DNA of 64,000 nucleotides from Candidatus Melainabacteria bacterium (lineage in GTDB: Bacteria > Cyanobacteriota > Vampirovibrionia > Obscuribacterales > Obscuribacteraceae): NCBI GenBank assembly GCA_003963305.1, contig RXJR01000001.1, forward strand, positions 532,202 to 596,201, read 5' to 3'. The notes below the pieces were generated by a model, which worked only from the letters and a program-made list of their open reading frames with translations, did not search any database and had not been told where the DNA came from. The first letter of the stretch is position 1; each line of letters starts with the position of its first letter. Of this stretch, positions 8,242 to 17,182 are shown one piece after another. The position numbers were made by a program, and so were the translations under genes.

Positions 8242-9408
8242 TCAGCCGCGAATAATTCGCGCCATACACTCAGCTAGTTCCTCAGGTGTACAAACGAGGA
8301 TGTCCATCCCGGCTTTCCGGCATTTTTTTGCCGTCTGCTTGTTGTACTCGGGACGGGCATTGAAGCCAAGCGCTCCCAGCCCGATCATGCGGATGCCGGA
8401 CTGAGACATTGCCAGCACCTGTCGAACCAGATCGTTTTCGGGACGCCCCTCGTAAAAGTCAGTGATCAAAACGACAATCGTTCGAGCCGGTTCTCGTGCC
8501 AGCTGTTGACTGTATTGCAAAGCAGATGTGATATCAGTACCGCCACCCAAATTTATGGACAGAAGAACGTCTACAGGTTGCCCCACCTGACCGGAAAGAT
8601 CAACGACCTGTGTATCGAATAAAACCAGTGATGTTTTTATCGATGGCAGTTCAGCAAAAATAGAAGCCATGATGGCGGAGAAAATTGCCGAATCAAGCAT
8701 CGACCCAGACTGATCGACAGTGACTATTATGTGCCAGGGGCGCTTTTTGCGTTCAGCGGCGAAAAAATACAATCTATCGACAAGCAATCGTCTGTGCTCA
8801 GCACTGTAATTATGCAAATTGCGTCGTATTGTCGTTTTCAAATCCAGATTTCGATAGACCTTGCGAGGCGAATGCCGATCGCGACGAATCGCACCCGAGA
8901 TTGCCTGTTCAATCTGTAAACGCAACTTCTCCTTCACTTGATTGACGACTTTATCGATCAGTTTTCTTGCCAGAACGCGAGTCTCGGGATTAAGCAAATG
9001 CTTGTGCGTCAGCAAAGTTTTGACAATGTCGACGTTGGGCTCGACTTTATCCAGCAGCTTTGGCTCATTGAGGATCTCATTCAAACCGCGCCGTTGAATG
9101 AGCTCTTTTTCCAACACTTCCCGTGCTTTATGCGGAAAAAGTTCCGTTACCTGGTCAACCCAGTTGGGCACAGTCAACTGAGTGCGTCCTCTACCGCCCT
9201 GGCGAGACTTTGCCTTGCCGCCCCGATCACCGACCGCACCCGTGCCGGCACTTTCACCATCATCGCCAAACAAGTAACCCAACAGAGGAGCAACAGCAGA
9301 GCAATCATCATCACCACTACATGCGATACCATGCTGCTCGGCTGATTTACCGAGCACCAGCCGCCAACGGGCGAGAGTATGTCGTTCGCTATCGTTCAGA
9401 TCTGTCAT
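8242..9408 (-). CDS. VWA domain protein, CoxE-like (MoxR/DUF5682 operon)
   Basis: A 388-residue protein. The N-terminal two thirds are helical, with a Gly/Ser-rich linker near 60-80. The C-terminal von Willebrand A domain has the metal-binding MIDAS pieces DQSGS (Asp232), a GGGTDI segment and ITDF. VWA domains of this type bind the MoxR ATPase encoded beside them and act as adaptors for metal-dependent partner binding or remodelling. Its ATG directly follows the TAA of the DUF5682 gene, so translation is probably coupled. Last gene of a five-gene minus-strand operon. Target unknown. Confidence 0.88.
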   Translation of the reverse strand: MTDLNDSERHTLARWRLVLGKSAEQHGIACSGDDDCSAVAPLLGYLFGDDGESAGTGAVGDRGGKAKSRQGGRGRTQLTVPNWVDQVTELFPHKAREVLEKELIQRRGLNEILNEPKLLDKVEPNVDIVKTLLTHKHLLNPETRVLARKLIDKVVNQVKEKLRLQIEQAISGAIRRDRHSPRKVYRNLDLKTTIRRNLHNYSAEHRRLLVDRLYFFAAERKKRPWHIIVTVDQSGSMLDSAIFSAIMASIFAELPSIKTSLVLFDTQVVDLSGQVGQPVDVLLSINLGGGTDITSALQYSQQLAREPARTIVVLITDFYEGRPENDLVRQVLAMSQSGIRMIGLGALGFNARPEYNKQTAKKCRKAGMDILVCTPEELAECMARIIRG

Positions 9409-11898
9409 TTAAAAATCCCATTTAGACATTATTTGGGCAACGCGACTGTCGATTTCGACTATCATGGCGGCGCCTTCAAGCGAGGTGCGCAATTCCATTA
9501 TCGAATCCGAATCCTTCAGACCATAAAGCTTTGCCACGGTATCTGCAACGCTCTCTTTCTGCGAATCATGCAAGCGTTCAAAGGCAGCGCGCATTTTAGG
9601 AGCCATAGTCAAGAAGGGCTCCCACTCAGAGACGCGCAGCAACTCATCTACAGCCGCGATCAGAGAACTGGCTCCCAACATTATTGAAGTTCGCGAAGCT
9701 GCCATGATTCCATCCAGGAAATCACCAGCCGTAATCATAATTTCGACAGGCGCCTTTGCCAGCGCTGATAATTCCCGCGCCAGATCTTCTGTCGAGTTGA
9801 TTCGCATTTCAGTCAGCACGCCCAAAAACACACCACGCAGAAAAGGCACGTCACAGAGATTGGCGGCATTCCTCACGTGCTCGACAAAAAGATCCTTATC
9901 AAGTTCGGGTCGATCTCCACGCTGAACTATTTCTGCGATAGTGAGCAGCCCAGACACAACAGCCGCTTGCTGCTCTTCAGGCACGGCAATTGTTTCAATG
10001 ACTGAAAAACAAGCCCGGTCAAAACAACGCTCGAGCAAATCGTCGACAAATCCTTTGCGCAGGTTTCGATAAATCGCGTATCGTTCCAAAATGACCAGGT
10101 TAGATAGCGCTTGTGCCAGTGAAGGGAATCTGTTGTCGCTGTCTATAGCGCTGCCCAACACCTCCTCCACTTCTTGAATAATGTTGGGCAGGTCCATGTG
10201 AATAGCGTCAACGAGCAACTTGCTCGCTTGACCAGCATTAGTCTCCTCAAACGCCATCATCTCGCGAAAGCGGGCCATCGCGGCTGATTCGATTGTGTCA
10301 CCATAAAGGTTGCGTTCAATCAATTTAGCTTCGACGTTGGGCGACCACTTCAAGCCCCAGCGTTCCATAAAGAGAGTGCCGCCTGCAAAATCTCCTGATG
10401 GCGCTTCAAGAAGATTAGCCAACCCGATCTCGAGCCAACCGACTCGATGAAGAAAAATCGATTGTTTATTCTCGAGTTCTTTTCGCTTGTCAATCTTGAG
10501 CTTGATCAACTGCTCTCTTGCCATACATTCATCCAGTTTCAGATCATTCATCTGCTTATAGAAATCGTCGACTATCGGCAGCTGTCCAAGAGCATCTGTG
10601 ACGCGCCCAATCCTGGTGCCGATGTCGGCATGTGTCATGGCTTTGAGCAAGTGCCCACCCACATCGTCAGGGTCGCCTTTGCAACAACAAGTTATGACGG
10701 CGTCATGAATGTCATCCAGTATCGGAGTGGCCCGGCCGCGCAAACGAGCCAGCATCTCGGCATGCTGACAGGTAGAAATTGCATCAGCCGAAGATAACGG
10801 CTCGCCCTCTTTGCGCGCTTGCTTGAGAATCGCCACAACGTGCTCTATCAACAAGTCGCGCTCCCGAGAATGACTGCGCAGATCCCAGAGCGTTTGATAG
10901 AACTGAGGCGCGCGATTACCCGCACCATAGCCAGACAATTCAGAGAAACGGAAGAAGGAATACGGCACAACCGTTTTATAAACTGTTCCAGCCGGACACT
11001 CCGGTGGAGCAAGGCTGTCACAAGCATCCAGAAAGAGATGAAAGCCGCCGCAGATCACCATACACTCTTCCGGCTTCAAATTTTCAGCTTGCATTGTCTC
11101 TCGAATCGTCTTGAGCATGAAGCGCTCACGGGCGAGCGTACCGTCGAGTTCCATCTGCTCAGGACTGGCAGTAGCTCTAGAAGCTGCGCAAAACGTAGCC
11201 ACCTCGCGCCGAAAAAATTCCATATCATCCTGGAAGTCACGAATCTCAAAAAGACTGTCCCAGGCTTCATTGAATGTGCGATATCCGGCTACACCAGCGA
11301 GGCGTTGATAGAAACTGCTTTCAAGCATCAAATTTTCCGATCGATTTTTTCCTTCCGGCGCTTTATTTTTGTCGTCGGGCTGCTCATCAGCCGCAGTGTC
11401 AGCGGCATCGGGGACTGCACTGGCAGGCTTAATCAGGGCATAGTGCGGAAGGTCCATAAATTTCACAGCGATTCCAAGCTTTTTGGCAAGCAACATCGCT
11501 ACGTATTCGGGTGAATATGGAAGCAGCGGATACCAGGAAGCGAATCGGGCTGGAATATCAGGAGAGGCGCTGACGATGCCTGAAAGACCAAGCACGTTGT
11601 CATCATCACGATAAGAAGTGTAGATTGCAATCGGCGGTCTGGTAGCTGCATCAACAACATAGCGAATCAACTCATTGGCTTCAGCCGGTCCTTCGATGAA
11701 AAGCATCTTCGGTTTGCGGCGCTGAATAGCGTCTTGCAAATACTTAGCCACAGTCGGCGAGTGGTGCCTTACCGGAAACCAGAAAAGGGATTCGGACAGC
11801 ACGCGGTCAACAGAATTTTTGATGCCCTGCACATCAATTTCAATCTGCTCGGCAACAACAGCAAGCGCATCATCAGTGGTGTCAGGAGAAATCTTCAT
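9409..11898 (-). CDS. DUF5682-family protein (MoxR/VWA triad)
   Basis: An 829-residue protein matching what I know of DUF5682, the large third partner of many MoxR/VWA operons. The N-terminal region has FPVRHHSP, LFIEGP and later ICGGFHLF, a set of conserved His/Glu positions reminiscent of the ChaN/TraB/EreA-like fold; this remote link is my inference. The remaining 500 residues are helical. A Lys/Asp/Glu-rich insertion lies around residues 165-185. No signal peptide, so cytoplasmic. Its ATG overlaps the stop of the MoxR gene by 4 bp (ATGA), and its own stop touches the VWA start. Function of the family is not established. Confidence 0.8.
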   Translation of the reverse strand: MKISPDTTDDALAVVAEQIEIDVQGIKNSVDRVLSESLFWFPVRHHSPTVAKYLQDAIQRRKPKMLFIEGPAEANELIRYVVDAATRPPIAIYTSYRDDDNVLGLSGIVSASPDIPARFASWYPLLPYSPEYVAMLLAKKLGIAVKFMDLPHYALIKPASAVPDAADTAADEQPDDKNKAPEGKNRSENLMLESSFYQRLAGVAGYRTFNEAWDSLFEIRDFQDDMEFFRREVATFCAASRATASPEQMELDGTLARERFMLKTIRETMQAENLKPEECMVICGGFHLFLDACDSLAPPECPAGTVYKTVVPYSFFRFSELSGYGAGNRAPQFYQTLWDLRSHSRERDLLIEHVVAILKQARKEGEPLSSADAISTCQHAEMLARLRGRATPILDDIHDAVITCCCKGDPDDVGGHLLKAMTHADIGTRIGRVTDALGQLPIVDDFYKQMNDLKLDECMAREQLIKLKIDKRKELENKQSIFLHRVGWLEIGLANLLEAPSGDFAGGTLFMERWGLKWSPNVEAKLIERNLYGDTIESAAMARFREMMAFEETNAGQASKLLVDAIHMDLPNIIQEVEEVLGSAIDSDNRFPSLAQALSNLVILERYAIYRNLRKGFVDDLLERCFDRACFSVIETIAVPEEQQAAVVSGLLTIAEIVQRGDRPELDKDLFVEHVRNAANLCDVPFLRGVFLGVLTEMRINSTEDLARELSALAKAPVEIMITAGDFLDGIMAASRTSIMLGASSLIAAVDELLRVSEWEPFLTMAPKMRAAFERLHDSQKESVADTVAKLYGLKDSDSIMELRTSLEGAAMIVEIDSRVAQIMSKWDF

Positions 11899-13043
11899 TT
11901 TAATGCAGCCAGCATCTCATCATGAAATTCCTGCCATTCTTTATTGCCTGCGGCACGCTTCTTCGCGACCAATACAACATACTCTTTCAGCACAGCCAGG
12001 TCTTCCAGATTCTCTTTCACGATCGAACCAGCCAGGTTGCGAGCAACATGACGGGGTGTAATTTGACCCGAACCAAAGAATCGCGCATGCAGTGCTGCGT
12101 CAAGTGCGATACTGATAGCTTCTGCGGTCGACAGAGTCGTCGATGGTTTCTTCAAACTGACACCATCTGCTGTTTTACCGTCTCGAATTTCCCGAAAAAT
12201 CGTAGTTAAGAGCTCGACCACAGGTTCAGGCACACGCACAGGCATGTCATAACGCTCGAGAAGCTCGGTCGAACGCTGTTGCACAACCTGAACTTCAGTT
12301 TTCTGATCGGCGATAATCGGAATATAAATGTAGTTGAAACGTCTCTTCAACGCGGCGGAGAGTTCGTTGACGCCCTGGTCGCGGGTGTTAGCGGTAGCGA
12401 TAATGTTAAAACCGCGCTGTGCCCAAACCATGTTAGCGTCAGGCAACTCCGGAATAGCAACAGCTTTATCCGAAAGGATGGAGACGAGAGCATCTTGCAC
12501 GTCGGGAACACAGCGAGTAATTTCCTCGAATCGCAACAAGCTTCCATCTCGCATCGCCACCATTGTCGGAGAGGGAATCAAGTTTTGCAGGTTTGGTCCT
12601 TCGGCGATGACACGGGCAACATTCCAGGAGTATTTGATATGCTCTTCGGTAGTACCGGCGGTGCCCTGAATAGTGAGAGTAGAATTGCCACTGATGGCTG
12701 CGGCAAGGTGCTCAGAGAGCCAGCTTTTCCCCGTACCGGGCTCGCCGACTAAGAGCAAAGCGCGCTCGGAGGCAAGGGTAACAATCGACCGCTCGACGAT
12801 ACTATCGTCTCCGAAAAATTTTCTCGTGATAGGAACATCAACGCTCTTTCCACCAATCTTGGCCTTCAATGTTTTTCCGCCGACGATATAGGTGAGCACC
12901 GAGCGCGGTGAGAGAAGCCATGGTTTTGGCGGCGCATCAGGGTCGTTTTGTTTGAGAGCTTCGAGTTGATCTGCATGACGAATCTCAGCCGGTTCCCGTA
13001 CTTGATCCGGCTTATCGTCGCCGTTGCCACCATTCTTTGCCAT
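11895..13043 (-). CDS. MoxR-family AAA+ ATPase
   Basis: A 382-residue AAA+ ATPase. Walker A is GEPGTGKS near residues 99-106 and Walker B is in LLRFEEITR. A sensor 1 Asn in IIATANTRD and a conserved LKRRFN arginine segment follow. MoxR proteins remodel or activate partner complexes using ATP, working with the VWA protein encoded two genes downstream. The first 80 residues are a charged extension beyond the usual MoxR core of about 320. Cytoplasmic. Separated by 9 bp from the upstream gene and overlapping the downstream gene by 4 bp, so clearly part of one operon. Confidence 0.92.
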   Translation of the reverse strand: MAKNGGNGDDKPDQVREPAEIRHADQLEALKQNDPDAPPKPWLLSPRSVLTYIVGGKTLKAKIGGKSVDVPITRKFFGDDSIVERSIVTLASERALLLVGEPGTGKSWLSEHLAAAISGNSTLTIQGTAGTTEEHIKYSWNVARVIAEGPNLQNLIPSPTMVAMRDGSLLRFEEITRCVPDVQDALVSILSDKAVAIPELPDANMVWAQRGFNIIATANTRDQGVNELSAALKRRFNYIYIPIIADQKTEVQVVQQRSTELLERYDMPVRVPEPVVELLTTIFREIRDGKTADGVSLKKPSTTLSTAEAISIALDAALHARFFGSGQITPRHVARNLAGSIVKENLEDLAVLKEYVVLVAKKRAAGNKEWQEFHDEMLAALK

Positions 13044-13052
13044 GAAAACCTC

Positions 13053-14174
13053 CTAAAACTTCATCACTTTTAAAAGAGCTGCCGGATCAACATTTCTATC
13101 GCTGATATTCATATACTCCGGTCCTTTCGACCCGAAAATAGAGAGCGGCTGCAATGTCAATCGGCACCGCTCGTAGTGCAACAAAGCAAACATTGGTGGC
13201 GGAACTTTTACCGTTAACATTCTGTGCAGAGTATCATCAAGCTCCACACCATCCGCACCCCTGGGCACTACCCCTCTGAAAATGACATTCTTGTACATGA
13301 TCGGATAGGTGTGCTTAAAATCGTTTCCGTCCTCTATAGGCAAATCAATTTTCCAATCGTGCAACACGATTTCTTCTTGCAATTCGATATCCAGATCGAG
13401 AGGACCGGGGGGATGCGATTGAAGGCGCTCCAGGGCAGCCAATGGGTCCCAGGTGGCTGTGTATTGCGCCCAATCCTCAAAAATATCTCCTTTAGAAATC
13501 GTGCTTTTTTCAAGCAAACTCAATCGCCCGGTGCCTGACTTTTCCAGGGCGACACCAGCATCTTTGATCAAAATTTTTGTGCCCTTCATAAAATCGATAG
13601 CCTTGAATTTTTGCTTTTGCGGCAGATGCAGATAGCCTTCAGCAGGAACACCCGCCTCTGGTTTGATTGGAAAAATCGAAGACCAGATCAATTTCTGCCC
13701 GATTGGCAGGTGAGCACTATCTGTGCTCAAAACTCTCAAGCGAAAATCAAATGCGCAGAAAGTGTTCGGTACTATTTTTTTGCTTACGCCCAGGCAGACG
13801 ACCTCCATTTGCCCAACTGGCGTCGAAGAAGGCGTCCAGCTCAAACGCTCGAATTCTGAGTCATTGCCTTCCTTCAGCGCGATGGCGAGGCCTCGACTGA
13901 TCAGCCAGGCCCGATTGAGGAAAAAAGCAAAACGTTGCCGCGAAAAATCTTCCTGATTTTTTGTGTAGCGGGTCAACTCTTCACAAGCCACCCTGAGCGT
14001 GCTTCCTAAGCGCAGTAAGCCCAGCCTGGAGGCTTCCTGAAACGACACATTCAAGGTTTGTCTCGTCGAGTCGGAAGCGGTCGTCAAACCTGTAAGCAGC
14101 AGGTCTTCGATGGCTTTGGAAAGTTCCTCAAGCAATGGCGCTAACTTCTGCTTATCGACCTGCCCGATCTTCAT
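13053..14174 (-). CDS. Uncharacterised protein of the MoxR/VWA operon (373 aa)
   Basis: I do not recognise this family. The N-terminal 120 residues are predicted helical (leucine-rich, with RYTKN and RQRFAFFLNRAW), while the rest is rich in beta-type stretches with Pro/Gly turns. There is no signal peptide, membrane helix, nucleotide-binding motif or cysteine cluster. The gene lies 3 bp after the 110-residue gene and 9 bp before the MoxR gene, so it is almost certainly part of the same functional unit. In other MoxR/DUF5682 operons this position can hold DUF5691 or SWIM zinc-finger proteins. This one shows no SWIM CxC...CxH pattern, so it may be a different or diverged accessory subunit. Confidence 0.7.
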   Translation of the reverse strand: MKIGQVDKQKLAPLLEELSKAIEDLLLTGLTTASDSTRQTLNVSFQEASRLGLLRLGSTLRVACEELTRYTKNQEDFSRQRFAFFLNRAWLISRGLAIALKEGNDSEFERLSWTPSSTPVGQMEVVCLGVSKKIVPNTFCAFDFRLRVLSTDSAHLPIGQKLIWSSIFPIKPEAGVPAEGYLHLPQKQKFKAIDFMKGTKILIKDAGVALEKSGTGRLSLLEKSTISKGDIFEDWAQYTATWDPLAALERLQSHPPGPLDLDIELQEEIVLHDWKIDLPIEDGNDFKHTYPIMYKNVIFRGVVPRGADGVELDDTLHRMLTVKVPPPMFALLHYERCRLTLQPLSIFGSKGPEYMNISDRNVDPAALLKVMKF

Positions 14175-14177
14175 GAT

Positions 14178-14510
14178 CTACAGATCCTCACTTTCAGAAA
14201 GTACCTGTTGCAGAAGCGTCATCTCGCGTTCCACAGCTTCCAGTGTCACCAACCTCTCAAAAACTCTAAGACTTGCCTGCGCGCGCATCAGGGCTCGCGC
14301 CGAGCCGCGATCATCGTTGCGAACTTTCTCGATCAAATCCTCCAGACGTCCTGCCAAATGCGCCGCTCCGATACGATCCAGTTCTTCATGCAGAGCCGAT
14401 AAAACCTGCAGCTGGTCCGGGCCGCAAGAGCGAAGCCCACGAATCGCCAGGTCTTCAAAGCTATGCTGCAATCTTTCGATTGTCTGCACGACTTCTTGCA
14501 CTTCCTGCAC
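14178..14510 (-). CDS. Small helical protein heading the MoxR/VWA operon
   Basis: A 110-residue, almost entirely helical protein with heptad-like leucine spacing, likely a coiled coil or a helical adaptor. It begins with GTG at 14510; GGAGG at 14519-14523, 8 bp upstream, supports that start, and the only longer in-frame options before the stop at 14568 lack start codons. It ends 3 bp before the 373-residue gene. No family recognised. As the first gene it may help assemble or regulate the complex; that is inferred from position only. Confidence 0.65.
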   Translation of the reverse strand: MQEVQEVVQTIERLQHSFEDLAIRGLRSCGPDQLQVLSALHEELDRIGAAHLAGRLEDLIEKVRNDDRGSARALMRAQASLRVFERLVTLEAVEREMTLLQQVLSESEDL

Positions 14511-14673
14511 TAATGCTGCCTCCGCACATTTCTGAACATCGCTGCTTCCCGGCGCAGCTAGAGTTTCTCAAATACTTCATAGCGGCTGCCCGCTTGACCT
14601 TCTGAGAATAGATACCCAGCAGATGGGGATAACAAGCGCCTCCGGTAACGTTTAATTTTGCCCCGCCAATAGC

Positions 14674-14708
14674 AAAACCGAGCCCTGAAAGGACCCGGCT
14701 TTACGGTT
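14674..14708 (-). terminator. Possible intrinsic terminator after the patA operon
   Basis: On the minus strand AACCG..AGCC pairs with GGCT..CGGTT around a loop and is followed by TTTT. It lies just past the end of the 64-residue gene that follows patA. The T-run is short, so strength is uncertain. Confidence 0.4.
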
Positions 14709-14755
14709 GTTGCTGACAATTTCAAGTCACAAGACGCTGGTTATCACGGAAGCTT

Positions 14756-14950
14756 CTAAAGAGCTTTCAGGACCGGCAACTTTCTAACATTTGAGAAGCT
14801 CTCGGTGGCTTTTACTAGAGCCGACGACCTGGTCTGTCTTTCCAGTTCGAGAAAACGTCTCATCTGAGCCATGGCTTGCTCCGTATCACCAGATTTGGTG
14901 CTGCGACGAATTTGGCTATTGAGAAAGCTCGAGGTTTCTGTGTTAAACAT
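14756..14950 (-). CDS. 64-residue hypothetical protein downstream of patA
   Basis: A short, charged, helical protein with no recognised family, signal peptide or cysteine pairs. It begins 11 bp after the stop of the putrescine aminotransferase gene. AAGG motifs lie within the 15 bp before its ATG, so it is plausibly cotranscribed and translated. A candidate terminator follows it. Function unknown. Confidence 0.5.
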   Translation of the reverse strand: MFNTETSSFLNSQIRRSTKSGDTEQAMAQMRRFLELERQTRSSALVKATESFSNVRKLPVLKAL

Positions 14951-14961
14951 TGCCTTATTCC

Positions 14962-16302
14962 TTATTTCGCTCTTTTCTTACGTTTTTTCGTAACAACTTC
15001 AGGCTCTGGATCACCCATGTCAACAAGGATGGATTCGAGTGTTTGAATCATGAACTTGATCTGGGCCTCAGTGATAATCAGAGGCGGTTCAATTCGAACA
15101 GTACGGTTGGAGTTCATAGTTGCCGCAACCAAAACACCGCGATGGAACAATTCAACTTGAACCTTTTCACGAACTTCTTTCGACTGGAACTCCAGACCGA
15201 TAAGCAGACCGCGACCACGTACTTCGGCAAGGTGCTTGGGGTATCTTTCACACAAGTTATTCAACTCGCGCATGAAGACATTGCCCATAACTGCGGCACG
15301 AGCAGGAAGATGCTCTTCCATCAACACTTCGATACAAGCAGAGGCAGCTGTACAAGCGAGCGGATTGCCACCGAAAGTAGAGTTATGGATGCTTGGATTC
15401 GGCTCCAGTACCTTCCAAATTTTCGAAGTCGACATGAAGCAGCCAATTGGCATCACTCCGCCGCCCAGAGCCTTGGCCAGACAGAGAATATCCGGCACAA
15501 CACCCTCATGTTCACAAGCGAACATGCGACCGGTGCGACCCATACCAGTCTGTACTTCGTCGAGGATAAGAAGTACGCCTTTTTTCCTGGTCAATTGACG
15601 AACTTTGCGCAAGTAACCAACAGCAGGAACGTTGATACCACCTTCACCTTGAATCGGTTCGATGATTACAGCAGCAGTGTTCTTGCCAATCGCTTCTTCT
15701 AAAGCTTCGATGTCACCGAACGGCACATGAGTGAATCCATTCAAAAGCGGTTCGAATGGTTTTCTGAACACGTCTCTGCCTGTAGCAGAGAGAGCGCCCA
15801 TGCTGACGCCATGGTAGGCGTTGCGAGTGGAAATCACTTCAGTTTTACCGGTATAAAGTCGAGCCAGTTTGAGAGCACCCTCAACGGCTTCGGTACCGCT
15901 GTTGCAGAAAAACGAATACTTCAAATCACCAGGCGCGATAGCTGCGAGCTGTTTGGCAAGATGGGCAGCCCAGGGATTGAGCAGGTCCTGACTGTGCAAA
16001 CAGACTTGATCCAACTGCGCTTTCACTGCTGCGATGACACGCGGGTGACGATGTCCGACGTTGAAAATTCCGTAGCCACCGAGACAATCCAAATATTGTT
16101 TGCCGTGGTTATCGTATGTATATACACCTTCGTCACGGAACTCTACGGCACCTTCAGCACCGCACAACTTCTGACCGTAGGCGTGGTTCAAGTGCTCGAT
16201 TGAATTTTCGAGAGCTTGACCGGCGATAACTTCATAGTGATCTGAACCACGTTGTACTTTGGGAAATCTTTTGACCGAATCTTCTTTTCTATAAAGAGCC
16301 AT
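14962..16302 (-). CDS. patA: Putrescine aminotransferase-like class III aminotransferase
   Basis: A 446-residue PLP enzyme closely resembling E. coli YgjG/PatA over its length. Shared segments include CLGGYGIFNVGHRHP, KYSFFCNSGTEAVE, EPIQGEGG, ILDEVQTGMGRTG and the PLP lysine in CLAKALGGG. PatA moves the amino group of putrescine to 2-oxoglutarate, giving 4-aminobutanal (1-pyrroline). Class III enzymes vary in donor, so cadaverine, ornithine or similar amines are possible. A Lys/Arg-rich tail (KKRKKRAK) extends the C-terminus. No gamma-aminobutyraldehyde dehydrogenase lies next to it; only a 64-residue gene follows. Confidence 0.88.
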   Translation of the reverse strand: MALYRKEDSVKRFPKVQRGSDHYEVIAGQALENSIEHLNHAYGQKLCGAEGAVEFRDEGVYTYDNHGKQYLDCLGGYGIFNVGHRHPRVIAAVKAQLDQVCLHSQDLLNPWAAHLAKQLAAIAPGDLKYSFFCNSGTEAVEGALKLARLYTGKTEVISTRNAYHGVSMGALSATGRDVFRKPFEPLLNGFTHVPFGDIEALEEAIGKNTAAVIIEPIQGEGGINVPAVGYLRKVRQLTRKKGVLLILDEVQTGMGRTGRMFACEHEGVVPDILCLAKALGGGVMPIGCFMSTSKIWKVLEPNPSIHNSTFGGNPLACTAASACIEVLMEEHLPARAAVMGNVFMRELNNLCERYPKHLAEVRGRGLLIGLEFQSKEVREKVQVELFHRGVLVAATMNSNRTVRIEPPLIITEAQIKFMIQTLESILVDMGDPEPEVVTKKRKKRAK

Positions 16303-17182
16303 ATAAATAACCAGTCCTTTGCTGGGATGGGCGTGACGAGACGAACTGTTCGCAAACAGGTCGATGTATAAGACGCAACAACGAGCACCATGCTCAGTGT
16401 CACAACCACTGACCTTGTTGTTCGAATAGTTAAGAGCAGATAGCTACGCGACTATCATTTAGCGGAAACGGCAACTCACGCTAATGAAAATTTGAGTGAA
16501 TACTGCGAATTGGACGCATATTAAGTCTCAGCCTTATGGTGGGCTTCCACTGACCTAGAAATCTCCCGGAGTTCAGCACTAATTGCAGTGCCTTTGCTAT
16601 TCCAAGAACCTTCTATCTACTCTAAATGTACACTGCATGGACCATTGCGGACAATGTGCAACCTGTCCAAAAAACGGTGCGATAAATTAGCCAACCTGTC
16701 TAAGGCTTTTCCAGAATGAGGGTAGAAATAAGTCCCAAAATCCCCGCAGGACTGGGGAATAGGCACTTCTTGACATCAGCATCGTTTTTTCTCACTCTAA
16801 AAAGCTACTGCTCAGTCAAATCACGAAAATTGGCTTTTTAAGCCATTTTTCGCTCCATCATACTTAGACGATAAGCTACGCATCTCCGGCACGTCCCATG
16901 CAGCCCGATCAGTGTCCTATATTCAAACCGGATCCACCCTGCTTCGACCAAATCCAGCCCATGTGTCAACCGGATCCAGCTAGATTTCAAAACCGACGCA
17001 AGATCATTACATTCAAGAAATAGCTCAAAAGCACTCTGTGACACAATTTTCAAGTAAATAGTGGCAATCAGAGCAGTCTATTTCGGCGCGGCAAGGCGCA
17101 TACAGTTTATTATGTACCTCTGGCGGTCAGTGAGATGCCCTTTTGACAACCAGCCCTATCGGCACAGAAAAGAGGATGTGTG
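16303..17182. other. 880-bp intergenic region holding an orphan bidirectional terminator
   Basis: No convincing gene. A minus-strand 71-codon frame (16838-17053) ends inside the terminator stem, lacks a ribosome-binding site and shows no family features. The motif ACCGGATCCA occurs twice about 40 bp apart (near 16928 and 16970). TTGACA hexamers occur at 16770 and 17143 without a good -10 at the right spacing. A small RNA ending at the hairpin at 16831 is possible. Confidence 0.45.
16831..16850 (+). terminator. Bidirectional intrinsic terminator
   Basis: TGGCTT-TTT-AAGCCA is followed by TTTTT on the plus strand. On the minus strand the same stem is followed by ATTTTC. It lies far from any annotated stop codon on either strand, so what transcript it ends is unclear. 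Confidence 0.6.

Noticed and set aside
13224..13538. Plus-strand frames antisense to the MoxR/VWA operon
   Set aside because: They are shadows of well-supported minus-strand genes with operon spacing.
16838..17053. Minus-strand 71-codon frame
   Set aside because: Its stop lies in the terminator stem, there is no ribosome-binding site, and the composition does not look coding.
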